This document shows, one piece after another, positions 13,830 to 23,989 of a stretch of 64,000 bases of DNA. A program made the translations under genes and the position numbers. A model generated the notes under the pieces. The model searched no databases, was not told where the DNA came from, and saw only the letters and a list, made by a program, of their open reading frames with translations. How positions within the stretch are numbered: the first letter of the stretch is position 1; each line of letters opens with the position of its first letter. The DNA lies in assembly GCF_964199755.1 (NCBI RefSeq), contig NC_133901.1, positions 49,077,324 to 49,141,323 on the forward strand, written 5' to 3'. The DNA is from Larus michahellis. Taxonomy: Eukaryota > Chordata > Aves > Charadriiformes > Laridae.

Positions 13830-13990
13830 ATGTCTGGGGCAGAGGCGCTGGGCCCCCAGGGACTCGAAGGCACTGGGGCATGCACAGGGGACGTCCCCTC
13901 CCTTAAAGATATCGAGCAGCTCCTGAGCACCGGGCGGCCTTCTTGCAACCACGTTGATGAAGTATGGCCTAATCTCTTCTTAGGAGACCT
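13830..13990 (+). CDS. DUSP13A: DUSP13A coding exon 1
   Basis: Encodes residues 1-53 plus two bases of codon 54. It ends GAC CT with donor GTAAGT, phase 2. The N-terminal 22 residues are Gly/Ala-rich and poorly conserved. The stretch [10 protein letters not shown] followed by HVDEVWPN is the conserved helix and strand leading into the phosphatase fold. Confidence 0.88.
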
Positions 13991-15792
13991 GTAAGTACAG
14001 ATTTACGGGCACACCCCCGCTGTATGCTCTGTCTGCTACTGTGCCTCATAGCTGCAGCTTTAGCAGCTCATAGTTGTGCTAATTGCTGTCATTTACACTG
14101 CGCACAGCACGGTTTCCGAGATAAAATTATGACTAAGCTGGTACTTGCTTTTGGGTTAGCCCTTAGAGGCAACGCACAGGGCTGAGGCTCCAGCAAATGG
14201 CTCAGGAGATGCAATCGCGGGGCTTCTCCTGCTCCGTGAATATCTCTGCGCCCATCTCCATTTGTTTGTGCTTGTCTTTTCCTCAGAGTAACAGCTCACA
14301 ACAGATTTGATTTGTGGAAGATGGGTGTGACCCATGTTTTAAATGCTGCCCACGGCACAGCATACAGCCATGGAGGCCAGGACTTCTATGGAGCGACCAT
14401 TGATTACTATGGTGTACCAGCCCATGACCTCCCAAGCTTTGATATAAGCCAGTTCTTCTTCTCTGCGGCACAGTTTATCCACAATGCCTTGAACACGCCA
14501 GGAGGTACAAAATTATTGTTGGTGGCATTTTTCTGCAAGTTGGCAGCCTCTTATAACAGGTCAGCACCACAAGCTCAGTGGTGGACAAGTCACTACATGG
14601 TCTCCTGCCAGCCGCTGGTCACCTGCATGGTGGGTGGTGGGAGGCCAGAGTGCTGGGTACATGTGTGTAGCCCTAACTAGGTCCCAAAAAAGTTGACATG
14701 AGAAAAAGGGGTGAACAGTGCAGGAAAGAGACCGCGGAAGAGAGGAAAGGAGGCAGAGTAGAGAAAACATATCTGGAAGGAAAGGCTGATTCAAAAAGGG
14801 AGAAGCACCCTTTTGACAGCCTCTTTTGAGATCCTCTTATGGCAACTGCATTTGTAAGAATAAATGAATAAAGAGACAACAGTCTCGATTTCTACAGCCA
14901 CCAACCTCATGAAGAGGCTCATATATTGCAGATGAGCTTCCTGCATGAACAGGGCTGTGCCCCTGCGGAAAAGATTTACCTTTACCGAAGGAGATTTGTA
15001 GCATGTTGCACAAGAGACTGAGCTTCTTGGCACTGGTGCAATAAAATACTAATTAACCTGTATTATATAAAAGACCATTTCTTAGCATGAGTAAACTGGC
15101 ATTAATGGAGCTGTCTCAGTCTGTGTCACAAGTTCTGCCTTCAAAATAGAATTACAGTCACAGCAAATTGCCTTATTATGCAATGGTACTAGGCCAGTCA
15201 TTTTTCTTGGTGGCTAACGTGTTAGTGCCATCCTTTCAGGACAGACTTTAGCATTCTTGAAGGCCCTCTGAAATCAGTGGATCTGATTTTCCTCTTGCTC
15301 GCAGCTGAACAACTTCATTCCTTCAACAGGGTTTTCTTTGATTTATGGGTGTCTCTGAGATCAGGTTGGGATCTTATGGCATTTCTCATACAACTGAGTG
15401 CAACAGTTGCAAATTAGACTTAATTGTTATCACTTCATGTGATCTATCAGAAGGGTAAGAAATACCTCATATTTGCGATGCTACTCTGACCAAACTGGAG
15501 AAGGCAGAAGGGGTTTGCCCTCCCTTTGAATTAAACTTCATCCACTGTACTGTTTCTGTTCTATGGTTATAATTTTTTTTTTTTTTAAGCAGCTAAAATT
15601 TTGGTACACTGTGCAGTTGGAGTAAGCAGGTCAGCTTCCCTAGTCCTAGCATATCTCATGATAAATCACCACCTCTCATTGGTTGAAGCCATCAAAACAG
15701 TGAAGGAACATCGATGGATTTCACCCAACCGTGGCTTTCTGAAACACCTGCGAAATCTGGATGTTCAGCTACGGCAGAAGAAGGACTGCTGA
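13830..15792 (+). CDS. DUSP13A: DUSP13A (muscle-restricted DSP, MDSP): complete atypical dual-specificity phosphatase gene
   Basis: Three coding exons, 13830-13990, 14287-14504 and 15593-15792, join in frame to 579 nt encoding 192 aa. This is close to the 188 aa I recall for human MDSP. The introns have GT-AG ends and phases 2 and 1. The family is small cysteine-dependent phosphatases without a MAPK-docking domain that hydrolyse phospho-Tyr/Ser/Thr in vitro. Visible features are [13 protein letters not shown] (residues 41-53), the general-acid Asp101 in PAHDLP, and the P-loop HCAVGVSRS with nucleophile Cys133 and Arg139. [12 protein letters not shown] and NTPGAK match the DUSP13A subgroup rather than DUSP13B. 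The start at 13830 was chosen because MSGAEA... aligns in length with the human N-terminus; the frame is open upstream to 13593. It is the first of four tandem DUSP units. Human MDSP is skeletal-muscle enriched, and the same is inferred here. Confidence 0.93.
14287..14504 (+). CDS. DUSP13A: DUSP13A coding exon 2
   Basis: Acceptor CCTCAG precedes A-GTA-ACA, and donor G|GTACAA ends the exon in phase 1. It encodes residues 54-126 plus one base of codon 127, including VLNAAH, the [11 protein letters not shown] general-acid loop (Asp101) and the [10 protein letters not shown] helix. At 218 nt it is one codon shorter than the equivalent exon in the two DUSP13B-type units. Confidence 0.93.
15593..15792 (+). 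CDS. DUSP13A: DUSP13A coding exon 3 with catalytic P-loop
   Basis: A long T-tract and acceptor AAGCAG precede CT-AAA-ATT. The exon encodes A127 to C192 and stop TGA. It contains [18 protein letters not shown], with the full HCX5R signature, followed by the C-terminal helices with [11 protein letters not shown]. Confidence 0.95.
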
Positions 15793-16355
15793 AAGGGCAA
15801 ACCCATTTACATTCACCTATCTGGGTTTCAGCCTTTGTAGCCATTGTGCACATGCAGCTTCCTGTGATCAATGCATGTAGAAAAAATGAAGAAAATTGTG
15901 CATCAAAGCAAAAAGTCAACAGAACTGTAAATGGATTAATTCTGATAGCTCAGTTCCTCCAAGACCAGCACAGCCAATGTAAGCTCCGTGTGCTGCAGAG
16001 CTGCTGTGCCTAGTGTGGTGCTACCAGATCACTCCACTGGAGTGGTTAAGATGGACCGCGTTTGTTCCTGGTTTGTGCTAATGCCAGAGGCAAGTTCAGT
16101 AACTGCATCTAGCTGTACAGTATCTTTGAGTCCCCTTTGCTTGGGAGTGTAACATAACCAGCTTCCTCGGGTTGGTTACAGTTCTCATGTGCATGTTCTC
16201 ATAAGAAAAGCTTTTTGTGTTTCAGGCCTGGTGATGTGGCAAGGGCGATTTCTTAAGAGCCCAGACACTGCTACAGAAACACGCTTCTTTCGCTGATCTG
16301 TTAAATATTGCAGCACTACAGAAAGCTGTGACAGCCTGAAGACCCACACCAGCAG

Positions 16356-16361
16356 AATAAA
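16356..16361 (+). terminator. DUSP13A polyadenylation signal candidate
   Basis: A canonical AATAAA lies 564 bases after the stop codon, followed by GT/CT-rich sequence. An ATTAAA at 16472-16477 is an alternative. The DUSP13A 3' UTR would then be about 0.6 kb. Confidence 0.55.
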
Positions 16362-16389
16362 CTTCTGTGCGGCGCGCTCTGCAGTCTCT

Positions 16390-19300
16390 GGGTCAGCAAA
16401 CCCACAAACCTTTTCTTGTGTAAATATGTTTTCAGCAAGATAATGTGTATTATGTAGTATATTGAGGACATATTAAAAAAAAAAAAGTCAGATCTTCAAA
16501 GCATTTTGTAAGCTTGAACTCGTCAGTTCACTCTCCTTCCAAATTATCCCAAATCAGCTCTGTGTAAGTGGCTCTGAATCATCCCTGGTTTATCAGGTAG
16601 GATCTTAACTTACATTGATGGCTAGGCTTAATTGGTACAAATCAGTTTTGAGCTGTTTTGAGGATGTCACTTTTCCTATCGCCAGTTAATTGGTACTTAA
16701 ACCAATGTGATTTTTCATACAGCAGCATTTGAAATTCATGCTACCACTCTGCCTGAAAATTAGCTTGTTACCTTGTGGTGAACCATGACGCGATAATCAA
16801 ATCTACTTTTGCCCTTTGCTGCTGGTTTGATTTATTGATAAGCTGACGTCCCCTGCCAGACAAAGTAAATACATTTCTGCTTGTTTGTTTGGATTTGAAG
16901 CATCAGTTCTGATAATTTTCCTCTCTGCCAGAAGAAACTTGCAAGGTTATTAGAAGACTTGTGAGTTGAACCTCTTCCTTCCCCGACTCCCTATCCTCCT
17001 GAATTCTTGGAGAGGTTATGACCTGAATGATGGTTCTGCCTAGCTGTTATGGCAATGTAGAAATCCCTCTCTATTTCAGCATACACGAAAGCTTTGCAAA
17101 ATAAGCATACTTAAGATCCTTTCAGAGGTCTGTTCGACTGTCTGTTCAGGTTTTCCTAAATCTTGCCAAAGAGCTCCACTGACGAGAAAGAGAAGACATT
17201 GTAGTGTAAAAAGATCAAATAGAAAATCACATTTAAAACCCAATAGTGCTAGGACCATCTTTATACCTCACAAAGCAGACGAGTGGTGGAGGAGGAGCTG
17301 GGTTTGCTTTGAAGTTCTCCATTAGACTTAATAGAGATTTATATGAGTTAATATTTCATTATAATTTATACTTCATTCACGTTACAGTAGGTTTTACTCT
17401 GGAAATCTTTTGAAGACATGGCATTGAAAAATCTGAAATTCATGTGAGTGAAATAATGCATCTTAATGGCTTTAGGCTGGGCAAAATTAGACACATGTGA
17501 GCAAGATTAATGGAACCTCCCATCAGGATAATGCTTCGCATGCCCCTGAACATCTGTCCCACAAAGCCACAGCTGCGAAAGCTGCTCCTGTTGTAAATTA
17601 GTACCTGCTCTCGGAGATACTGCTCATCCTGGGAGAGTATTGTTTCACCAGGGTAGAGAAGAGAAGAATAGGGAGCGAAGCTGAGTCAGTATGGCATCCA
17701 TGCCACCAATGACATGATAGTGATCTTGTACAGCAAGACTTACTTACCCCAGCGGAGGGAATGAATTAGTTAGAAACTCTTTTCAAGGGCACTGGCAAAT
17801 CACAGAAGTGTTTTTAATCTGTGGAGTGTGTTGCCTGTATTTCCTGCCTTATATACAGCTTAACTTTGGCTCCAGGTCTGCTCAGGGAAAAAGATTCCAG
17901 TCAACATAAGCAAAAGAGGTAGAATTAGTCCTGTAACTTCATAAAATAGGAAACAGTCTGCTGTGATGTGCTAGGAGGAAAAGACACCTTCTCACCTGTC
18001 ACTTACACTACCCATAGTTCAGGTCATGATGTGACATGACATTAGTCCTTCATTGTTTTCCACTATCAACAGGAAAACTTATATTTCAAGTAGTGGTTCG
18101 GCAAGTTAGACTAAGGAACAAAAGCAAAATACTGCCTCACTAGTGGCACTTTGTTCAGAAAATGCACATCTGTCAGTAGGGTCTACACAACCCAGGAGAC
18201 TAAACACTGAATGGTAACTCCTAGCTGAGGGAGGGTCCCATTCAGAATAATATTTAAGTACCTAAAGGTAATCTGGGTACCTGCTGGGCTGGCCAGAGCA
18301 CCTAAACTCATGCAGCCGTGCCTGCGTCCCCTCCCAGGAGCCCACAGCCTGGTGAGGAGCCGATTGCCTTCCATTTTGCCCCAGTCTTGCCTTATCGTGG
18401 GGTCTCTCCTCAATCTGTTCTTAGTTCTTTTATCTCTTTTAAATGTTTTTTTTTTTTTAGTGTTTAGCTGAAGAATGCATCCAACAAAGTTCACAGGCAC
18501 AGTGCATACGGTTCAGGAATGAGCTCCTCCCATGGGAAAGGACTACGCCAGAAAGAAGAGTCAGACCTCCTCTGAACAGGATCTGAAAACCAATTTTCTG
18601 TTCTTTTGGGCCACCTAACCAAGTGGGTCATTAGGGCTAGTGCCAGCTCAGCAGAGGCTGCGAGAGTGTGTCTGTGAGCAGAGAGCACGGTGAAAGGGAC
18701 TGTCTCAGCTACAGCTATGGCAGACTTAAATCTGCTTAAAGCAATCAGAAACCCATGGTGTCACCTGTAAAAGTAAAATTCCAGTGGAAACTTCCCTTGA
18801 TTTTATTTTCCAGTACAAGAATTGAGGGCACCAGGTGAAGTCAGTCGAAGCCAGGTCTGAGATGAGAGGAGGGAGTTTAGGTGAACTGTGTAACCCCGTG
18901 CCACAGGATGCTGCACAGGGTAAAAGCCTGTGAAAGTTCAAAGGGTAGCTGGAAAACTTCATGGAACAGAAATCCATTCGGGGTTACAAATACCTAGAAA
19001 CTCCATCCAGATCTGGAAGCTCATGAGCTGCAGCCAGCTGGAAGCTGGGAGAGTGTTAGAAAGCAGTATAATTCATGCTTGTGTTCTTATTCTCTGTAGG
19101 CATCCACTTACAGCCGCAGTCAGAGGCAGGATAGTGGTCTCGATGGACCTTCGGTGAGGCCAGAACAGCTGCTCTCATGGTGGTTATTTTGAACTCACCC
19201 CTCACATTAGCTGTCCCCTCTTTCCTGGTAGCTTATTATTAGAACTGGGTCACATGGGGCATTTGGGACCGTGTCTCGGTTGCGTTGCCCGACATGTCTT

Positions 19301-19685
19301 TCACGGGGAGAGCTCTGTGCTGGCAGGCACAGCAATATAGCTTACGTGGGGAGAGAAGTAGTGTGGGTTTTTTGCATAAGATTTGCTTAATGCAGACTTC
19401 TCATTTTTGTGGCTGTTCCCCGTTCCATCAGGGATGTAGCACTGAGCTAATCCGAGGAGGCGTCAAGGCGCGTGCTGTATTTAGAGACAGCCACCTGCTT
19501 GGGAACATCAAGCGGCAGCAGAGAGCACGCCTCAGCAGAAACGCTCCCCTGCGGATTCTGCAGCAGTGGCGTTCCCCCGGCTCTCCCCTGCCTAAATCTG
19601 CCCGTGGCCGCCAAAGGGCTCAGCGCCTGGAGACGGTCAGAGCCCGCCAGCCCAGGAAGGCCCTGAGCCCACCACCCGCCCTGCC
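16390..19685. other. Intergenic between DUSP13A and the pseudogene
   Basis: No exon, CR1 element or long repeat is recognisable. It contains short A and T runs (for example near 16,475 and 18,447). Nothing else is supported. Confidence 0.55.
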
Positions 19686-19771
19686 CAGGAACTGCCAGAT
19701 ATTTTGGACAGCTGCAAGGTGGAATTAAGTCACATGGGTGAAGGGTTTCCTAATCTCTACATAGAAGATAT
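19686..19771 (+). pseudogene. Pseudogene exon 1 remnant
   Basis: The frame QELPDILDSCKVELSHM then GEGFPNLYIEDM aligns with [28 protein letters not shown] of DUSP13A. It keeps a perfect donor AT|GTAAGT in phase 2, the same phase as the intact units. The key Asp-Glu-Val-Trp is degraded to Gly-Glu-Gly-Phe. Upstream sequence is GC-rich with no in-frame ATG at the expected distance (about 75 bases further 5'). Confidence 0.75.
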
Positions 19772-22396
19772 GTAAGTGTTATTTGAGGCCGAGCTGTTCT
19801 GAAGGGCTGGGGAATACAGTACTTGTTAACATATGCTCTCCAACTACTTTATTTAGTTAGCGTTAAACTTCATTGCCTTAAAATAGACTTAAGATTAGCA
19901 TAGAAGAAAGCAAAAGGACTGTCCATCAAAGAAAGAACCTACAGAACAGAATAAAATTAAATTAAAAAGAGAATAGGTCTCTTTATTGCTTTGCATTATT
20001 TTATAATTATTCAACAAATAAGTTTTATAAATGCTGCAAACATCTACCATATGAAGCACAAGACAGATCCTGAGTAGCCTTAAAATTGAACTATGATTGT
20101 TTTTTATCCTTTTCAGTTTATTTTTAACTAGAAGGGAAATTTTCACATAAACCCAAAGGATTCTAATACTTTATGTTTGTATGACAATCTGATTTGCAGT
20201 TGAAATTTCTTACAAAAAAAAATATCGATCTTCTGAATGACAGCAGATTTCACTGCTAATTTCTGAAATTTGCGTGGATGGTTGTTTCGCTCTGGAGCAT
20301 GGAGAAAGCACACAGTCATCTGCACTCAACATGCCCAGTGCCCAATGTTATGCTAAAACAAGTTCTTTCCACCAGCAGCAGATTGCAAACTTGTTGAAAT
20401 AGCTGGAAAGTACAATTACAATCATTCCTAAATGAAAGAAGCAGGAGGAACTAACGAACCTTTGGCTAATTGCCCATTGACTACAGCTAAAAGTGGGCAT
20501 TCTTTTAGCTATGAAAAAGCAAAGCCTAAAAATGAGCTAGGTGACTTTGGGGAAATAAAAGCAGGTTTTGCAAACGCAGATTACAAATTGTAGCCTGTTT
20601 CCTAATCTCACCGCAATTCCAACCGCGAGCGTGACACCCTGCAGAAGCGCCCTGTGCACAGCGGGTGGCTGCCCACTGGAAGGCACTGGTGGGCACCCAG
20701 AAACGTGGTTGTGCAGGTCTGGCCCTGGGTGGGGCAAGGCAAAAGCCATCATGAAATGCAGAGCTTCACTGAAGGAGAAGTTCTTGGTGATGAGAGTGGG
20801 AAACAAACCTTTGCTTTTCCAGTTAAACCTCATAACTATACTTGGAAATTAGCTTTTTTACTTCGTTAGAACCATTTGGAGAAATAAGGATTTGCAGAAC
20901 TGAGCCCAACATGTAGTAAAAGCGAAGATTTAAGACTCTATAAAAATCACTGAAATTGTATTGTCTTAACACCATCATTTGATTTTAGACATTCTTCTAA
21001 GTGCAGTTTTAAGACCTCCTTTTAATTCCTGTGGGTATAATGCTCCAAATTATTCTTGCATGTTTATTTTAAATCACATTCTGTCTCTTGGGGAAAAAAA
21101 TGAACGGTGGGAAAAATAGTGTGTACATGTAGTAAAGAAAAGGTGAACTTTGAGAACATTCAGATAACAGGAGTAAAAATGTAAACTGGTTTGTTTGGTA
21201 ATGCAACAGCTGATTGCTAATATTGAGGTTAAATACCAAGAGTTACAGTCTGCAATCAACGAAACTGGAAGTTTGTCAAGTGCTATAGATGGAATTTTCT
21301 TTATTCTGCCAACATCAATAAGACAAATATGATCAACACCTGAGAATAAGGTTTCATGGGATATTCCTGAGGTGGAATGGGGAATAGAGAGAGGATTTGC
21401 ATTTAGGGCCCAACCCAATACTCAGTGAAGTCAATAAACAGAGGATGTTTCTGTTATTGAGCAAACCTGTGCCAGCATCAGGGCTTGTGCCAGAGCTAAA
21501 ATAACCTGAAGCAGTACTATCAATTGTCACTGCTTGTTTCTGTGGAACCAGTTATGTGCAGTTTCTGAGGAGCTACTTGAAAATTAAAGGTCAATCTAGA
21601 ATTAAAGCTGTATTTTATAAGAAATATTTCTCCTTATGACTTTACCAGAAATTTGATGGTCAGTCTCTTTAAATGAGTTAAATATATCTAATAAAATAAA
21701 GCAGGGATGGTTGACTTTACATGATGTCTTTCATCCTGAAGGACTTTGAAATGGTCAACAAACTGATTATTAAATATTTGTCTGGCTATCAGCCATTGCT
21801 GATAGGCAGGGCCAAGGCTAAGACCCTTTGGGTTGAAAGGTAAAATGTGCTACATAATAAGCGGCAGAGGGCACAAGATGTAAATTATCCTGCAGAAATC
21901 AAACTTCATGGTGATTTTAAGTAGGCAGATTTATCAACTGGAGTTTTGCCAGATTAGCAAGGATAATACCACTCCAGCAAAGAAACATTGTACAACTGCA
22001 AGATAGTTTCAGCCTATGCTAAAACTTGAGTGGGTTCTTTCAACATACATATTTTAAGTCCAATTATAGGAACTTCATGAGTTACTTCATGAAGTGAATT
22101 TTTGTAAGGGATTTGGGACAGTAAATCCCCATGACTTTGTAGTCAAATAAAGCCTGTAACACTTGCTAAATTTAGAGGAAGTTATAGGCAGGAAACTGTC
22201 TTTGCAGAAGTGAAATAACTTGGAATTCTGCATTTCCCACATCTATTTTGAGTATATTCAGAAATCACAACCTTTTACCTTCTTTTACCACAATACTCTT
22301 TTTTACACAACAGGTCTCAAAGTGTGGTGGGCACTGAACTGTGCAGACAGGAATACATTACAAGGCAACAAGATATGTTGAGTTACGTACATGACT

Positions 22397-22607
22397 CTCC
22401 ACAGCCCATAACAAGGAAGACCTGAGGAGGTTTGGTGTCACCCGTGCACTGAATGCTGCACAGTTTGCATGGGGAAGTAAAGGACACCAAACTGTCCATG
22501 TCCATGAAATGCTTTATTATAGAATACCTGCAGAGGACTTGCCAACTTTCACCTTGGTGGACATTTCTGTACCACTTCTGAGTACGTTCACAAGGCCAAA
22601 TGAATTA
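22397..22607 (+). pseudogene. Pseudogene exon 2 remnant
   Basis: An open frame with no stop or indel relative to DUSP13A from AHNKEDL to PTF. The general-acid Asp in PAEDLP is kept. The expected acceptor position reads GACTC rather than CAG, so normal splicing is lost. The 3' end and donor are replaced by a minus-strand CR1 element beginning near 22608. Confidence 0.8.
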
Positions 22608-23112
22608 CAGAATCACAAAATGGTAGGGGTTGGAAGGGACTTCTGGAGATCATCTAATCCAAACCACCTGCCAGAGCAGGGTCACCTAGAGCAGGTTGCA
22701 CAGGATGGTGTCCAGGCGGGTTTTGAATGTCTCCAGTGACGGAGACTCCACCACCTCTCTGGACAGCTCTACCACCCTCAAAGTAAAGAAGTTCCTCCTC
22801 GTGGTTAGATGGAGCTTCCTATGTTCAAGTTTGTGCCCGTTACCTCTTGTCCTGTCACGGGGCACCACTGAAAAAAGACTGGACCCATCCTCCTGACACC
22901 CACCCTTTAAGTATTTATAAGTATCGATAAGATTCCCCCTCAGTCTTCTCTTCTCTAGACTAAAAAGACCCGAGTCCCTCAGCCTTTCCTCATAATAGAG
23001 ATGCTCCAGACCCCTAATCATCTTCGTAGCCCTTTGCTGTACCCTCTCCAGCAGTTCCCTGTCCTTCTTGAACGAGGGAGCCCAGAACTGGACACAGTCG
23101 TCCCTCTCCTGG
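22608..23112 (-). mobile_element. CR1 LINE 3' fragment inserted at pseudogene exon 2
   Basis: The plus strand starts with the complement of the CR1 terminal repeat (AGAATCACAAAATGG), then GGTTGGAAGGGACTTCTGGA, ATCATCTAATCC, and continues through the reverse-transcriptase C-terminal region. On the minus strand this reads [20 protein letters not shown] and [20 protein letters not shown]. It stops near CCCAGAACTGGACACAG, a usual 5' truncation zone. It is a dead fragment of about 0.5 kb. Confidence 0.93.
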
Positions 23113-23814
23113 TGGTAAGCTGCTGCTTTTACGCAGCACTTTCATTAAGTGGTCACAAATTACTTTAGCGGCATTAACTAAACCTCACTCAACCACTTGG
23201 GTAAACCTAATTATCCACTTACAGACATTCTTTCCATTGGCAGTTGGGAGGATCCTGAAAGATTAGGAGTAACCAACTATGTCCAAATCAGTGGCACGGA
23301 TCACATGAGGTCTACTGGTAATTATCAGAATGTATCTTCTGTACTAGGAGAGGAAAAAAAAAAAGCAATTATAAAGGGGAATGATGCTGTCTTTTAGTGA
23401 GTGGGAAGAAACTTCTGAGTTCTCAGTTGGAATCCACTGATTTTTTAAGTTTTTCTGTATTGATTCATCAGAATACACAACAAAAAAATTGTTACTTTCT
23501 GCTTTGAGAAACAGCCAAAAGCTGCAAAGAGCTATCACAGAGACATGCCAACTGGCCATTTACAAAGCCTAACGCCATGTGTTTTCCTGTCTTTCTGGAC
23601 TCAGATCTCTAGTAACAAAAAGCGGTTCTCGATTTATGAGAGGGATGAATGTAATACCCTGGAGGCTACTTTATCTCAGCTGCTGTAAATTGGATCTCTC
23701 AGCAATGAGATGAGATGCGAGTGAGGCAGAAGTACGAACTTACGCAATCTGTGACCGTGGCACTATTCCGTGCAGCCTGGAACAGCACTACATGTATTCT
23801 TTCCTATTTGGAAG

Positions 23815-23980
23815 GGAAAAACTTTGTTCACTGCATTCTTAGAAAAAGCAGATCTGCTTCCCTTGTGCTGGCTTACCTTAAGATCTTCTGTCACTTTCCT
23901 CAGGGCAATGCTATCCAAAGAGCTATCCAGTAGCAAGCAATTTCATCAACCTGCAGGATTTACATATTGAACTGAGATAC
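23815..23980 (+). pseudogene. Pseudogene exon 3 remnant with broken P-loop
   Basis: After AAG, the frame GG-AAA-AAC-TTT gives [20 protein letters not shown] then LKIFCHFPQGNAIQRAIQ and stop at 23931-23933. The second half reappears two bases out of frame as NFINLQDLHIELRY, matching [15 protein letters not shown]. The Cys and Arg of HCX5R remain, but the loop Gly is replaced by Arg and the next Val by Lys. Confidence 0.85.
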
Positions 23981-23989
23981 AACATACAC

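Larger units (their letters stand above)
19686..23980 (+). pseudogene. Decayed DUSP13-family unit (three-exon unprocessed pseudogene)
   Basis: Three blocks in the order, spacing and frame phases of the neighbouring genes resemble DUSP13 exons. Exon 1 (to 19771) reads SHMGEGFPNLYIEDM before GTAAGT, matching [15 protein letters not shown]. Exon 2 (about 22397-22607) reads AHNKEDLRRFGVTRALNAAQ ... YYRIPAEDLPTF, collinear without gaps with DUSP13A over 49 residues (23 identical by eye). Exon 3 (23815-23980) reads [20 protein letters not shown]. Breaks: no start ATG in place for exon 1, no AG at the exon 2 acceptor, a CR1 inserted at the end of exon 2, P-loop HCAVGVSRS changed to HCILRKSRS (the glycine lost), stop TAG at 23931, then a frameshift with about 20 nt missing before NFINLQDLHIELRY. 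It retains introns, so it is a tandem duplicate rather than a retrocopy. The A-like exon 2 suggests closer kinship to DUSP13A. Confidence 0.85.
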
